NCBI RefSeq assembly: GCF_000004075.3
Contig: NC_026660.2
Location: forward strand, 29,453,498 to 29,517,497
Length of the DNA stretch: 64,000 nt
Direction of reading: 5' to 3'
Source of the DNA: Cucumis sativus
Lineage: Eukaryota > Streptophyta > Magnoliopsida > Cucurbitales > Cucurbitaceae
This document shows positions 11,221 to 21,813 of the stretch, piece after piece. The translations under genes and the position numbers were made by a program. Positions within the stretch are counted from its first letter, which is position 1; each line of letters begins with the position of its first letter. The notes under the pieces were generated by a model. That model was not told where the DNA came from. It ran no database searches and worked only from the letters and a program-made list of their open reading frames with translations.

Positions 11221-14200
11221 TTAGTAATATACGGGCCTTGCCAAAGCAAAGAAAGCATCAGTCTTCACTGACATGAGCAACTCTATTACGACAACCTCAT
11301 TTGGGCGCTCGATCCTTAACCCAGTTTCAATAAAGCCTGCTTGATACAAAGATGAATAAGTGCACAAGTTGATAGGAGTTAATTAAAGATGAATTTTACA
11401 CGAAGAAGAATTTAGCTTACCCGGGGACAAATTCTTTCCACCGTATAATTGCTTTGCTAAAGGATTTGCGGCCCAATAGTTAACAGCAACCCGACTGGTT
11501 GGTTGGAATCCCACAATCTTTCCTTCAGTCGTCAAGACCACCTAAGTTTTAATAAGCAGGTGAACAAACACGTTATCTATAAATATTAAACAAAAGCGGT
11601 ACTTAACAGTCATTTTACTCTAGTATGAGAACTTTTAACGTTGAACATGTCATATACAGAGTCTTGAGCTTGCAACCTAGAAGGTTCTGTTTAAACTGAC
11701 CATTATTGCAATTTGCAAAGGTAAAGGTGCCAACAGTCTTATAAAATCTTGATACATCTTTGAACCAGAATTTTGTTAAGGAATGGAAACCCTTTATATT
11801 TCGATCGGAGAAAATATAATTTGCCTAGTTAAAAAGGGATAAATTAATGACAATTAGGGATTGAACTTCTGATCAATTAACTTGATGAAAGAAGACTATT
11901 CAAATCATTTCGAAGCGAGACAAACGATGTGTTGTGTTGAGATAAAAAATGAGAGCATTGAGAAGAGGATGATGAAGGAAAGTGGAAGGATTTTCAAAGT
12001 CGACCCAGAGAAAGCTTACAACTAAGTAGAATAAAAAACCCTTCTAGAGAGAGATCTTTGGTCCCAATCAGCTAAACTTGAAGGTGGTGTTGGTTGAGCT
12101 TTCTTACGGAAAATCTGAATTTGGAATTCTTACCTTGAAGTAGGGAGAAGTTTAAGATAAGACGTGTGCTTCTCTCCTTGTTTATCCTAGTGAGAGACAT
12201 GCAAAGCAGGATACTCTATCATATCGATGTCGGTTAAATAGAAGGCTCTAGGATTGATAAAGATAAAGACCATTGCACCTTGCAAATGACAATTCTATTT
12301 TGATACGAAAGGCATGGAGGAAAAACTGCTAAAATGGAGGGCATCCCCTGTAAGCCAAGACTTGGAAGCTGGCAGAAAGAGAACTGGAGAATAGGATGAA
12401 TATGTATCCATGAAAAGGGGTTGCAGTCAACATTTTCCACAATTATGGAAGAGGAATCCAACATTAGTATGCCCATCATTTTGGAAGAAGAATGCAAGAT
12501 TGTATAGGTCAGTAAACGATTGGAATGGTTGGCTTGAACACTATTTTTGTCCCTTTGATTCAGTAAAGTTTTTGTACTGGTAGTTTGACACAGGGAACCT
12601 AGCAGTGATGTGATGTCAAAGCGATATGAAAATCTCACGACAAATCTTGAACTTTGACAGAAAATCATCTCTTTTTTGTATATAAAAGAAAGATGGGAGT
12701 AGTTTACAGGAGAACTAAAAATGGAGGCTGCTCCAGTCCTTAACGTATATATATCAAATCCTGGGGTATGATAACAGCTCAGACTAGAAAATGGTAATGA
12801 ACCTGATTTGGAAGGGCAGATGGCGCTCATGGCAGGCTGAACAAGCACAGATGCAGAAATTCCCTGCTTTCGCTATCACAACGTCACAGGAGATTTCCGT
12901 CACTCATCAGTGAGGCTAAGAAGAAAAGACCAAGTCCTGGAGAAGTTTGAATGTAGTGGAACTGCCAGTAAATTCAACTTGAAAACTAGACCTGAATGAC
13001 TCCCTTTTCAGAGGATAAAAAAAATCCTTGTGTATAAGAAAATGTTGGTGACATATAATTAAATTTGCCTTCAACCACCAGCTTAAGCTTTTGGATGAAT
13101 TGGTGGTTTAATATGATATGAGGGCAGGAGGTCCAGGGAGGTCCTGTATTCAAGCTCTGGCATTGTTGTTTCCTCCTCAATTAAAATCAATTTCCACTTG
13201 TTGGGTCTTTCAAATATTTCAAGCCCACAAGTGAAGGGGAGTGTTGGTGATATATAATTAAATTTGCCTTTAACCACCAGCATAAGTTTTTGGATGAATT
13301 GGTGGTTTAATAGAAAGAAAGTTTTTATCATTATGCTTAAGTTTCACTACTAGCATTTGAGAAACCAAATACTCAGGTCTTTCAGTCTTTGCACACTTTC
13401 TAACATATTGTGAAACATCGTAAGCAGACATATACCCTAAATTGCCCCATTAAGAGGCTGTAAAGCAAAAGAAAATAAAATTTTCAAATCACCTGATAAC
13501 TAGCAATATCCTGAGCAGAAGCTTTTACTTCATCAATATTTTCTTCTCCTATCGTACCCGATGGAGCATCTTCACTTCTAATATCAGATTCAACCACCGT
13601 CAAGTAATCAGGAGCATCCCCAATCCACGCACCAACTCTCTTACCCGTGCGTACATCACCATGCCAACCAAAGGCATCTTTTATAATTTTTACAACTGAG
13701 ATGCAGTATTCTTCCAACTATCAATAAAAGGTTGGTATATTAAATTTTATATCTCAATATAAATATGAGTGAGAAAATATTGGTGAATACCTTTGCAGCT
13801 TCTATAGCTTGATCTTTCACAGAGCTAAGTCCATCAAGCGATGTAATAGGCTGTTCTGCACTATACCGTCCAGGCAAACGAACCCGTGACATAAATCGTT
13901 GACCAACAGCACCAATAGCAACAAGAAAAACTCCACCAGCTAAAGTCTTGGATAGCAATCCCCATGAGGAATAGTTTCGCTGAAACATGTCGAGCACATA
14001 ATTCAATAGAAAACAACTTTTTGCTCCAAGAAGAAAGAAGAAGCGACAACTTTGAGTAAGGTTTGCAAAGAAACCAATGCAAAACCAAATACACACACAG
14101 GTTAGCAGAATAAACAAGAACATTAATTTATAATTATATAAAAATACGTACATACAAGCAGGTACCTTTTTGCTTAACAAGTTAGCAGAATGCACATTTG

Positions 14201-16805
14201 CACCACATTGCAGTTGTTTATCGGGCAGAGAATATACATCTTCATAGAACATGTCTAATATGTTAGCCAATCCTACCTGCACGACAATTGGTCAGAGATA
14301 TTTTAGAATAGGAAGTATAAACACTGTTAATGTCAGGCATCTCTTCAAGTGTTAGACTTTTTCTTAAGTTTTGGATTCACTAGACACACGGAAGACATAG
14401 ACACTAAAATGAAAGAATATTTAAATATAGAACTTGAGATATACATAGAAAAAACACAAGAAGAAGAACATAGATAAGCTAAAATAACAAAGACACTAAT
14501 AAATTTTACTGGATAGAATTTAATACATTGGTTGCAAATATTACATGATATAGACTTTTTTCTTTATACCGTGAGTGTCCAAGCCAACTTACGTGCACCT
14601 TGACTAATCTCACGTAATACATGTTTCAATTTTATATCCATGGAGATACATATTTCAATTATAAATTTTCTTTGAAACTGAATAGGTGTGAATATAAGTT
14701 CGTATCCTTAATTCTTAACACCACTCAATATTAACTGTGAAATTCTTAAAGTGCAAAAAATACATAAAGATAAGTTTTTGTTGAGCACTCGCTGTGCCTC
14801 AATATCATATAGAGAATATACACATTTACAGTAACTATTGTCCTTGGCAAAAGGAGCATCTTCAAGAAGGTAACTCTTGATCTAGGCTAAAGAGAGAATA
14901 CAATCACAGGATAGTACACATTAAAATATACTGATTGAGAACTGCAGAAAAGGAAAGATTAAAATACCATTTGGGAGTGGGTCAAAAGGACTTCCCACCT
15001 ATTCTCAACAAATTCTCTCCAGCCTCCAAATTTTAAGCCATTGAACTGATGAGCATCAATTTGTAGCCTGTAAGCAGGTACATACTCGCTAACCCATGCA
15101 CAGAATTCAGATCCACCAATCTTTTCTAGTCTAGTGAGTTCAGTGGGCATCCACCAATAGTTCATCGATTTGGAATTCCTATGTTTCCAGCTCTCCTTAT
15201 TTGAATTAAATTTTTGTAATAGACTCTTAGGATCAGCTATCTCGTTGTCAAATAACTTGTGGATAACAACTGAAGAATCCTTTGATGCAACTATTGTGGA
15301 CTTCCGAAACCAACCAAAAAGTCTAGTTGAAGTTCCTCTTGATGTTCCATCGACAAATTTTCCTTCGGTATTTTGAAGAGCACACATGCAAACAGTTTCT
15401 GCAAGAACAGAGATGGCTCGTTCCTCGGATGAACTGAGAGTGAAAGAAATTGGAACCTGCTGATATGAAATGCATAAGAGAACTGAACCTATCAGTATCA
15501 TGCGAAACCTGCAGCATAGACATACTACCGTGATGTTTCAATTTTTCAAGCAAACAAAATATCCACAAACACACAAAATAGAGGAAAATAAGGCGAAATT
15601 ACAAACCTCTCTTGGATTTTCAAGATCTTCCATATTCCTGTCAGATCCGGGTGTAAAAACAACCAGTTCAAAGTCCCAAAGCTGTTGCAATACTACTTGT
15701 CTAAACGTCATAGCAAGTATATTTTTGGACTCGGTACTTGAATTAAAATCTTGAGCGAGAGACTTTCTGAGCTTCGTGGCCTTTTCCCTGACTTTTCTGG
15801 CAGGTAAAAACTGTTAACACAGTCAACTTAGGAATGACAAATACAATCGGATAGCTAAATTTTATCTAACGACAATATTCCAGAGAGGGGAGAGGAGATA
15901 CAATGGACGGATTCTAGAAATGAGCAGTGTTTTACAACAACACTCCCAATTTCATGAGATGACAACATCGCACTACAGTAAGACAAAATTTTAAGCATCA
16001 AACAATACTATAAACGGACATATTAGTGAAGGAGCTCTTAAAGTCAGCATTGAACCAGAGAAGGGAACGCCATCAAATCAATCCCATTCATCAATCATGG
16101 AGTTAATTGTTTCGACGGTGGAATTCAAAATCGGTCATAGTTTTTTTTTATAAAGAATCCAAATTAAAATAGAGGCTCCTGAAGCTAACATGCCAGGTGC
16201 AAGTTTAGGAGAAGGCGTTTACGTCAATATTCGAATTCAGTCTCCTAAATGAAAATTGTAGCGATGAAGAAGAATATTCATAGTTGTTAGTCACGGAAAT
16301 CGGTTCCATAAGACACCGCCGTCGAATGCGAGCTAAAACGAGCACCAAATTACAGTCAGGTTAAAAAATAACTAACCAGCCGAGTCGAGACAGTGCTGTG
16401 TTCATCAGAAGTTCCCGGGAATACAGTCTCCACAACCATTGCAGACATCCCAGAATCAAGGTGCTCAGTGGCGGCTTCACCGCCATCAGCCGCAGCCGCA
16501 GTAACAGACTGCCGGAAATCGACGCCTCCGACCAGAGATAGCCGAGACAAGTCATTCTCGTACGTCCGAACGCAGGGAAGAATCTTCTCATCGGACTCCA
16601 GCACAGCTTGAAGAACCTCTTCCTCGGTCGTCGGAATTGGCCTCCCAGCAGAGCAAGAGAAGGTAGAAAAGCAATGCCTAGAGTTTTTCAGAACAATTTT
16701 GGGAGTATAAATTGAGGGTATAGCAAACAGTCGGCGAGCTGGTATAGTCTGTATAGGAGAATATTGGATAAAATACGAACTCAAAGCCATTGGAGAAATG
16801 GCCAT
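11221..16805 (-). CDS. Conserved plant protein of unknown function, predicted plastid-targeted, one membrane segment
   Basis: Eight exons on the - strand: 16377..16805, 15607..15810, 14968..15456, 14166..14276, 13791..13979, 13493..13717, 11421..11541 and 11221..11336. All have GT/AG borders and one frame, giving 627 residues. The N-terminus (MAISPMALSSYF, then many Ser/Arg/Pro and almost no acid for about 50 residues) looks like a transit peptide. A hydrophobic segment at about 419-437 (LLSKTLAGGVFLVAIGAVG) suggests one membrane span, preceded by an RNYSSWG motif. The middle exon (about 212-374) is rich in Trp and aromatic residues (FGWFRKS, NYWWMPTEL, KFGGWREFVENRWEVLL) and may be the main conserved domain. 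I do not recognise a named family, so no function is claimed. Intron 6 (11542..13492) is nearly 2 kb and contains a TRIM. Intron 2 ends in a tandem CAGCAG acceptor. The gene is divergent from the PDAP1-like gene. Confidence 0.85.
13043..13312. mobile_element. TRIM/SMART-like miniature LTR retrotransposon (fossil, non-coding)
   Basis: Two near-identical direct repeats of 71 bp, 13043..13113 and 13242..13312, each beginning TGTTGGTGA and ending TGGTGGTTTAATA, flank about 128 bp. The internal part starts with a sequence resembling the initiator-Met tRNA primer-binding site (around 13112..13126) and ends in a purine-rich tract (AAGTGAAGGGGAG) directly before the second repeat. This is the layout of terminal-repeat retrotransposons in miniature: LTR, PBS, PPT, LTR with no genes. 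It could only ever have moved with help from another element. The high similarity of its two repeats suggests a moderately recent insertion. It lies within intron 6 of the plastid-protein gene. Confidence 0.8.
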
Positions 16806-17467
16806 AAACCTCTAAGCGAGTGCTAGGGTTTTCGTTATATAGTGCTAATAGCTGTGAGTCGCCGGAGAAGCGATGTCTCGTGCCCACATCCTTTTCCCTC
16901 CATTTCTCTACATACCCTCCCAAAATTACAATTAACATTTCCATTTTCTTAAAACAATAATAACAATAATAAAATAAAATAAAATAAATTTAAAATTATT
17001 TCTCTATGCTTTTAGTATAAACTCTTAGTCATAATTTTTATGAAAATTGACTTGTCAATTTTGTACGATCTACGTTTAAAGAAATGATCACTTCATGGAT
17101 TTGAAGGTTTTAAAAGGTAATCCAAAATTTAATTAATTTAGATTGTAAGTTAACATTGGTTAAATGAAATATGAAATAAGGTGTCAAAATATGAGGGTAA
17201 AATTAAAATAGTGGGGAAAAGATATGAAGCTGATTCTTGGGTACCGGTTCGGGTAGGGTTTGGGGAATCCGGTTGGCGTTTTTTGAGCAGAGTGAGATGT
17301 AAACGGGACGGGAAGAAATAAAGGCAACACAACTATAAATTCTCCTCTCGGCGGAAAGGCGGAGCAGGGACCAACTTCGCCTTTCACAAAATTAACTAAG
17401 AGGGGGCTTCTATTCTAACGTCGATTCTGCTCCTCTTCTACTTTTTCCCTTCTGCTTTTCGTCGACG
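16806..17467. promoter_or_regulatory. Shared divergent promoter region with two telo-box-like sites and a TATA box
   Basis: This 662 bp span separates the divergent plastid-protein and PDAP1-like start codons. TAGGGTTT (telo-box in reverse) occurs at 16824..16831 and 17254..17261; plant telo-boxes are frequent in promoters of housekeeping and translation-related genes. TATAAAT at 17334..17340 fits transcription of the PDAP1-like gene with a leader of about 100 bases. The middle part is an AT-rich stretch (about 16940..17000). Confidence 0.5.
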
Positions 17468-19912
17468 ATGGGAAGAGGAAAGTACAAGAGCAAGCCCACC
17501 GGTCGGCGCCAATTCTCTACCCCTGAAGACATGCGTGAGCAATAATTCTCTCTCTTTTTTCCACCACCTTCGTTCGATTATTGAAGATCACGAGATATTT
17601 GTGTTTCATTGTTATCATTTCCCTGCCTGTTGTTTTCATTTTATATATTTGAGGTGATGAATTCTAGTTGTTTTTCAAGGATACGACCTGGTGATTGTCA
17701 TGGAGAGTTCAGTTTTTGGAATGATGCTGGATATACCAGTGCTTTAGGCTGTCTTATAAATTTCTTATTTATAGATCAGTTTCTGCGACTACGAGGAGAT
17801 GGTTGGTGTTGAGATCTAGGCTTTTAGTTGATTCCGGAAATAGTTTCACTTTTCTATTATGAAGTGTAGAATTTTCGTAATCTTAAGGAAGTTTATTGGT
17901 TACATGCACGAGTTACTTCGACTGCAGGATAGAATGCGTTTTGTTTTGGAGTTGCTGCAATAGTTTCTCTTTTTTAACCACGTTCGCTCGATTATTGAGA
18001 AATTGAAGGTTACGAGTTCTTTTTCTTCGAGTGTTGAAATCAAAGTTGTTTCGTGCTTGACATGGAGAGTCTAGTAGAATGATGTTGGATATTCAGCGAC
18101 TTAGGCTGTTTTAGGCGTTGCTTAATTATCCTTAGATCAGTTTCAGCAACTATGAGGAGGTGTGGTTGGTGGTGAAATCTAGGCTTAGTTGATTGTGGAT
18201 AGAGTCTTACCTTTTTATTGTGGAGTCTCAAACTTTTGTAATCTAAATAAAGCGTCTTGGTTATATCGCTAGTTGTGTGATTTTTGCTTTGGAATTGGTT
18301 TGTAGAATAGAAAAGATAAGGAGAGATTGATGGTGTCGAGGAATTAACCTTTTTTTGTCATCCTTACATATGGTTCTGCAATTCGTAGTCTCATTTTTTA
18401 TAGACTTTAAGATGGGTGAAATTTGAGTTGCTAACTTCAGTTTCTGAATTAATTGTAGTTGCTGGGACCTCCACACGTCCACGCACGTTTAAACAGGTTC
18501 TCTCTCCCCCTCCCCATCTTTGTGTGTGTTCTCACTACCATTATAGTGCCCCACAGTTGTTTTTGTCAATTGAGGATGGATAATACGCTAATGTGCTGCA
18601 TCTTTTTTCAGCAGTTGGTTCTTCAACTGCATGGTTTTGCTCTTTCTTTTTACTTATTTTTGTGCACACAAGGTATTTAATCTAGTATTACAGGTAGAAG
18701 CTGAGCACAAGGAGGAGGAAGACTCTGAGGAAGGATCTGAACAAGAATCTGGGGATGAATCTGATGATCAGGGAGATAAACCCAGAGTTTGTATCCAGTG
18801 ACCTTCCTTATACATAAATCTAATTTTCTGCATGTCTTGTTGTTTTTCATTTGAGCTGAGCGAGACTAAGTCTCCTTTTTTTGTTGTCAATTCTACCAGA
18901 GGAAAGGCACTCAAGGTATTATTGAGATTGAAAATCCTAACTTGGTCAAGCCAAAGACCTTGAAAGCTAGAGATATTGATGTAAGTTAATATTCATCCTT
19001 ACATATGGTTTTACAATTTGAACATTGATATAAAGTTGATGTGTAATTTCACTTCACGTTGCAGATTGGGAAAACAACTGAGCTTTCAAGGCGTGAGAGG
19101 TTGTTATAAGTTCTATTTTGTTTGTTTTAACAGATATTCAACATTTATTTAATTTCTATGATTATTGTTCTAGAAACAGATATGACAGATTTAGGAATGC
19201 TTTTCTCACAGTTTACTCTGTATTTATTTTTTTTACTAGGGAAGAGATAGAGAAACAAAAGGCTCACGAGCGATTCATGAGGCTTCAAGAACAAGGGAAA
19301 ACTGAACAAGCTAGGAAAGATCTAGGTAATCCTTTTTCAATGATCAATGGTTTAAGTGTGCCTTCTATGTTTCTGAGAATGGAATATTTTTTATAATCAT
19401 TCTGTCATCCAAGATTAGTATTTGTGCTTTCTTTTTATTCTTGTTCTGAGTTAAAAGGGAAAACCTTGTAGGAGCTCTCAAAATAATCACCTGCATGCCA
19501 CACTTTCTTTATATTTAAATTGTTTAATATAAATTTGGTTCAAAATGCGCTCTTATAATATCATGGGAAACCCAATGCTAAGTCCTGGAACAACTATTAT
19601 CTTGTGCACTGATGTTAGCTGGTGAATGTCATGAACAAATTTGAAGGAAGAACTTTCGTTGGACTGTCCGATATTGAATTTTGTTTCATGGTATGCTATG
19701 CAGAACGTTTGAGTCTTATTCGTCAACAAAGGGAAGAAGCTGCTAAAAAAAGGGAAGAAGAAAAGGCTGGTAATTTATACAACAGTACACAAAAGCTCTT
19801 ATAGTTATAGTACCATTCCCTCCTAACATTGAATTGAACTGATTGATATTCACTTTCCCTTTTTCCCTCTCTTTCAGCCAGAGAACAGAAGAAAGCAGAA
19901 GCTCGGAAATGA
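17468..19912 (+). CDS. 28 kDa heat- and acid-stable phosphoprotein-like (PDAP1/HASPP28 family)
   Basis: Eight small exons, 17468..17534, 18459..18496, 18694..18786, 18900..18980, 19065..19099, 19240..19325, 19704..19769 and 19878..19912, encode 166 residues. The order is typical of the family: a basic N-terminus (MGRGKYKSKPTGRRQF), LAGTSTRPRTFKQ, a long acidic Glu/Asp/Ser stretch (about 36-66), then IEIENPNLVKPKTLKARDID, then the conserved helix TTELSRREREEIEKQKAHER and RLQEQGKTEQARKDL, and a Lys/Glu-rich end. The family is phosphorylated, mostly helical, and implicated in translation-linked or signalling roles in animals; its plant role is not established. It is close to Arabidopsis At5g46020 as I recall it. 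Intron 1 (17535..18458) contains an internal tandem duplication. Confidence 0.93.
17546..18310. repeat. Diverged tandem duplication inside intron 1 of the PDAP1-like gene
   Basis: About 17546..17962 and about 17963..18310 share the same ordered landmarks: a CT-rich start with CGATTATTGA, then CATGGAGAGT, GATGTTGGATAT/GATGCTGGATAT, TTAGGCTGT, TAGATCAGTTTC, TGGTTGGTG followed by TCTAGGCTTAGTTGATT-like sequence, and a GTAATCT then TTGGTTA end. The copies differ by many changes and small gaps, so the event is old. Confidence 0.75.
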
Positions 19913-21442
19913 GCTCTGTGGACCCTCCAAGCTCTTTTACTGGGACGAACAATATGTAATCTCTACAATTTTACTTTCTAGTTTGCCTAGACAAATATTA
20001 TCATTCTACGTCTGTGTGACCGTGCAACCAAGTAATATTCCCTTTGGCACAGAAGTGACCATAGTATTATTCTGTTCACATTTATATTTTATGCAAGTAA
20101 ACTTCTGATATCTTCTTCAGCATAAGAGGTTCCATTCATTCTGACTTTTAATATTAGGTTAACCTTTATTCTCTACGCCTTTATACCTTATCAATTTAGA
20201 ATATATTTCTGTTTTCTTCTTCAAATTTTGGCCTAGATTACTGGTGGGATGATTTGCTGAGAATTGTTAGAATCTAAACTTGGATGGCTGAAATTGTTAG
20301 AATCAGCGTAAAGAATAAATGATTAATCTATTTGTTTCCGGGAAGGGATATACATTGATAGGCACCGTTCTTATACCTCCTGCTGCTTCTTCACGCGACT
20401 TGTAGGCAGATAAAAGAAAGGAAAATAAAATTAGACCACATCACTGGGATGCAATCTTATGATGTGCTATTCTATTTCTATTCTCTAAGGACATTTGGAT
20501 TCTCGTTTTGGAGAAATAGGGTATTACCCGAAGCATGGGGATTTCTTTGCCTTATTGTTTTCCAAAACTCGTTTTCTTATTTGTATGTTTGTTTGATTTA
20601 TCTGAAGAATTTGTAAATGTTTGAATGAAGGTTTGGTAAAAGCGTATATTTTTATACCAATAGAAAATCAAGATGATGGGTGGAAATATAGTTTCATCTT
20701 ATGCTTATATTATATATTGTTTAAACTTCTTGAAAGCTTCTATTTATTTCGGTATGGTTTTGTCTCCCCTGGTTTTGTCGTATACAAACTCTAAACTTGG
20801 GATTTACATTCAAATCTTCTAGGCCTCAATTACCATTCTGGTAATCTTCTTTTTTCTCAATAATACATCTTATTGAGCCCTAAACTTACTATGTGACAAT
20901 TTTTTTTAATCTCATGTTCAATTTTCACTAGATTCATTGAATTTTCTAGAAAATTTGAGTAAATGTTTCTCAGCTCGAAATTTATTTCGTGAATAAATCT
21001 AATTGGCAATCAAATCGTAAATTAACTAGTTCAAACATATCTCCAACCAATAGGTTAAATCAAATCTCCAACTAGTTTTCAACTAAAGAGGTTTGAACTT
21101 TAAATATTTTCAACTGACCATCTTCAATAGCAAATTTTTGAAAATAATGGTCTTTCTAGTGTCGGTTGTATTTTGAAGCTTAATTAACATATATTTTTTC
21201 AAGCAACAAAGTTGCGTTCACCTCCTAATCTCGAACTATTGCCTATGGTACTGAGAAAATTAACGAACCCCTAAATTAGTGTTGATATAATTGTAAATCA
21301 AGCGTCCCCAAGGCCACCGTACGTGGCTCAGGCAAACCGTCTTGAAACCGACTTTGATTCTGTTGATGCTGTAATTGTAAAAAGAAGATTGCTGAGGATT
21401 GAGAACTGGAACTTTTGCTCAGTAAAGTTGCTGCCCGTCACC
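19913..21442. other. Intergenic: 3' flank of PDAP1-like gene and promoter of the small membrane protein gene
   Basis: 3' UTR to roughly 20.2 kb, then AT-rich DNA without recognisable exons. No RNA gene or convincing mobile element seen. Confidence 0.45.
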
Positions 21443-21793
21443 ATGACTGAATCCAATCTTCCCAGCGATCCTTCTCCTTCTCAGCCTAAAATGTCGAATG
21501 AAGTCGGTACCGGTGCCCCGAAGTCCGAGTTCACAGGCCACAAGGTTCGGTTTCCGAACCCACCGGAGATCCAAAATCCCGACCCTGCAACTCTTCGAGA
21601 TCAATGGAGATTTGCCATTAAACAGTACAGTAAATGGTACTCACACGCTTGGGGTACTGCTATACTTGCTGGAATCTCCTTCTTCGCTCTCGGTTGGGTT
21701 ATTAAAGGCTCCAATCCTCTTCCCTCTCGCCAGGATGATTCCAATTCGCCTTCCTCCTCTGCTTCCACTAGCGCACCTGAAGCTCGCCCTTGA
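21443..21793 (+). CDS. Small single-pass membrane protein, conserved in plants, function unknown
   Basis: A single coding exon of 116 residues. The ATG at 21443 is chosen because the frame upstream has no ATG and the site follows CCACC-like context (GTCACCATGA). The N-terminal 30 residues are Ser/Pro-rich. A conserved-looking stretch follows: GHKVRFPNPPEIQNPDPATL, RDQWRFAIKQYSKWYS. Next is a hydrophobic segment at about 70-88 (WGTAILAGISFFALGWVIKG), then a Ser-rich tail. The pattern suggests an organelle or endomembrane protein with the N-terminus on one side and a short disordered tail. I recall similar unnamed plant proteins but no function. Confidence 0.8.
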   Translation: MTESNLPSDPSPSQPKMSNEVGTGAPKSEFTGHKVRFPNPPEIQNPDPATLRDQWRFAIKQYSKWYSHAWGTAILAGISFFALGWVIKGSNPLPSRQDDSNSPSSSASTSAPEARP

Positions 21794-21813
21794 ATTTCTG
21801 ACTTTGGATTTTG

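Noticed and set aside
12234-12848. A 204-codon open frame on the - strand
   Set aside because: It lies wholly in intron 6 of the plastid-protein gene, has no recognisable domain, and its composition looks random (many Ser/Leu/Cys with no pattern).
15457-15508. Extra exon before exon 3 of the plastid-protein gene
   Set aside because: Joining from the acceptor at 15508 shifts the frame. The acceptor at 15456 keeps the frame and the pyrimidine-rich tract fits.
16678-16944. 88-codon frame overlapping the start of the plastid-protein gene
   Set aside because: Other frame of exon 1 and its promoter; no conservation pattern.
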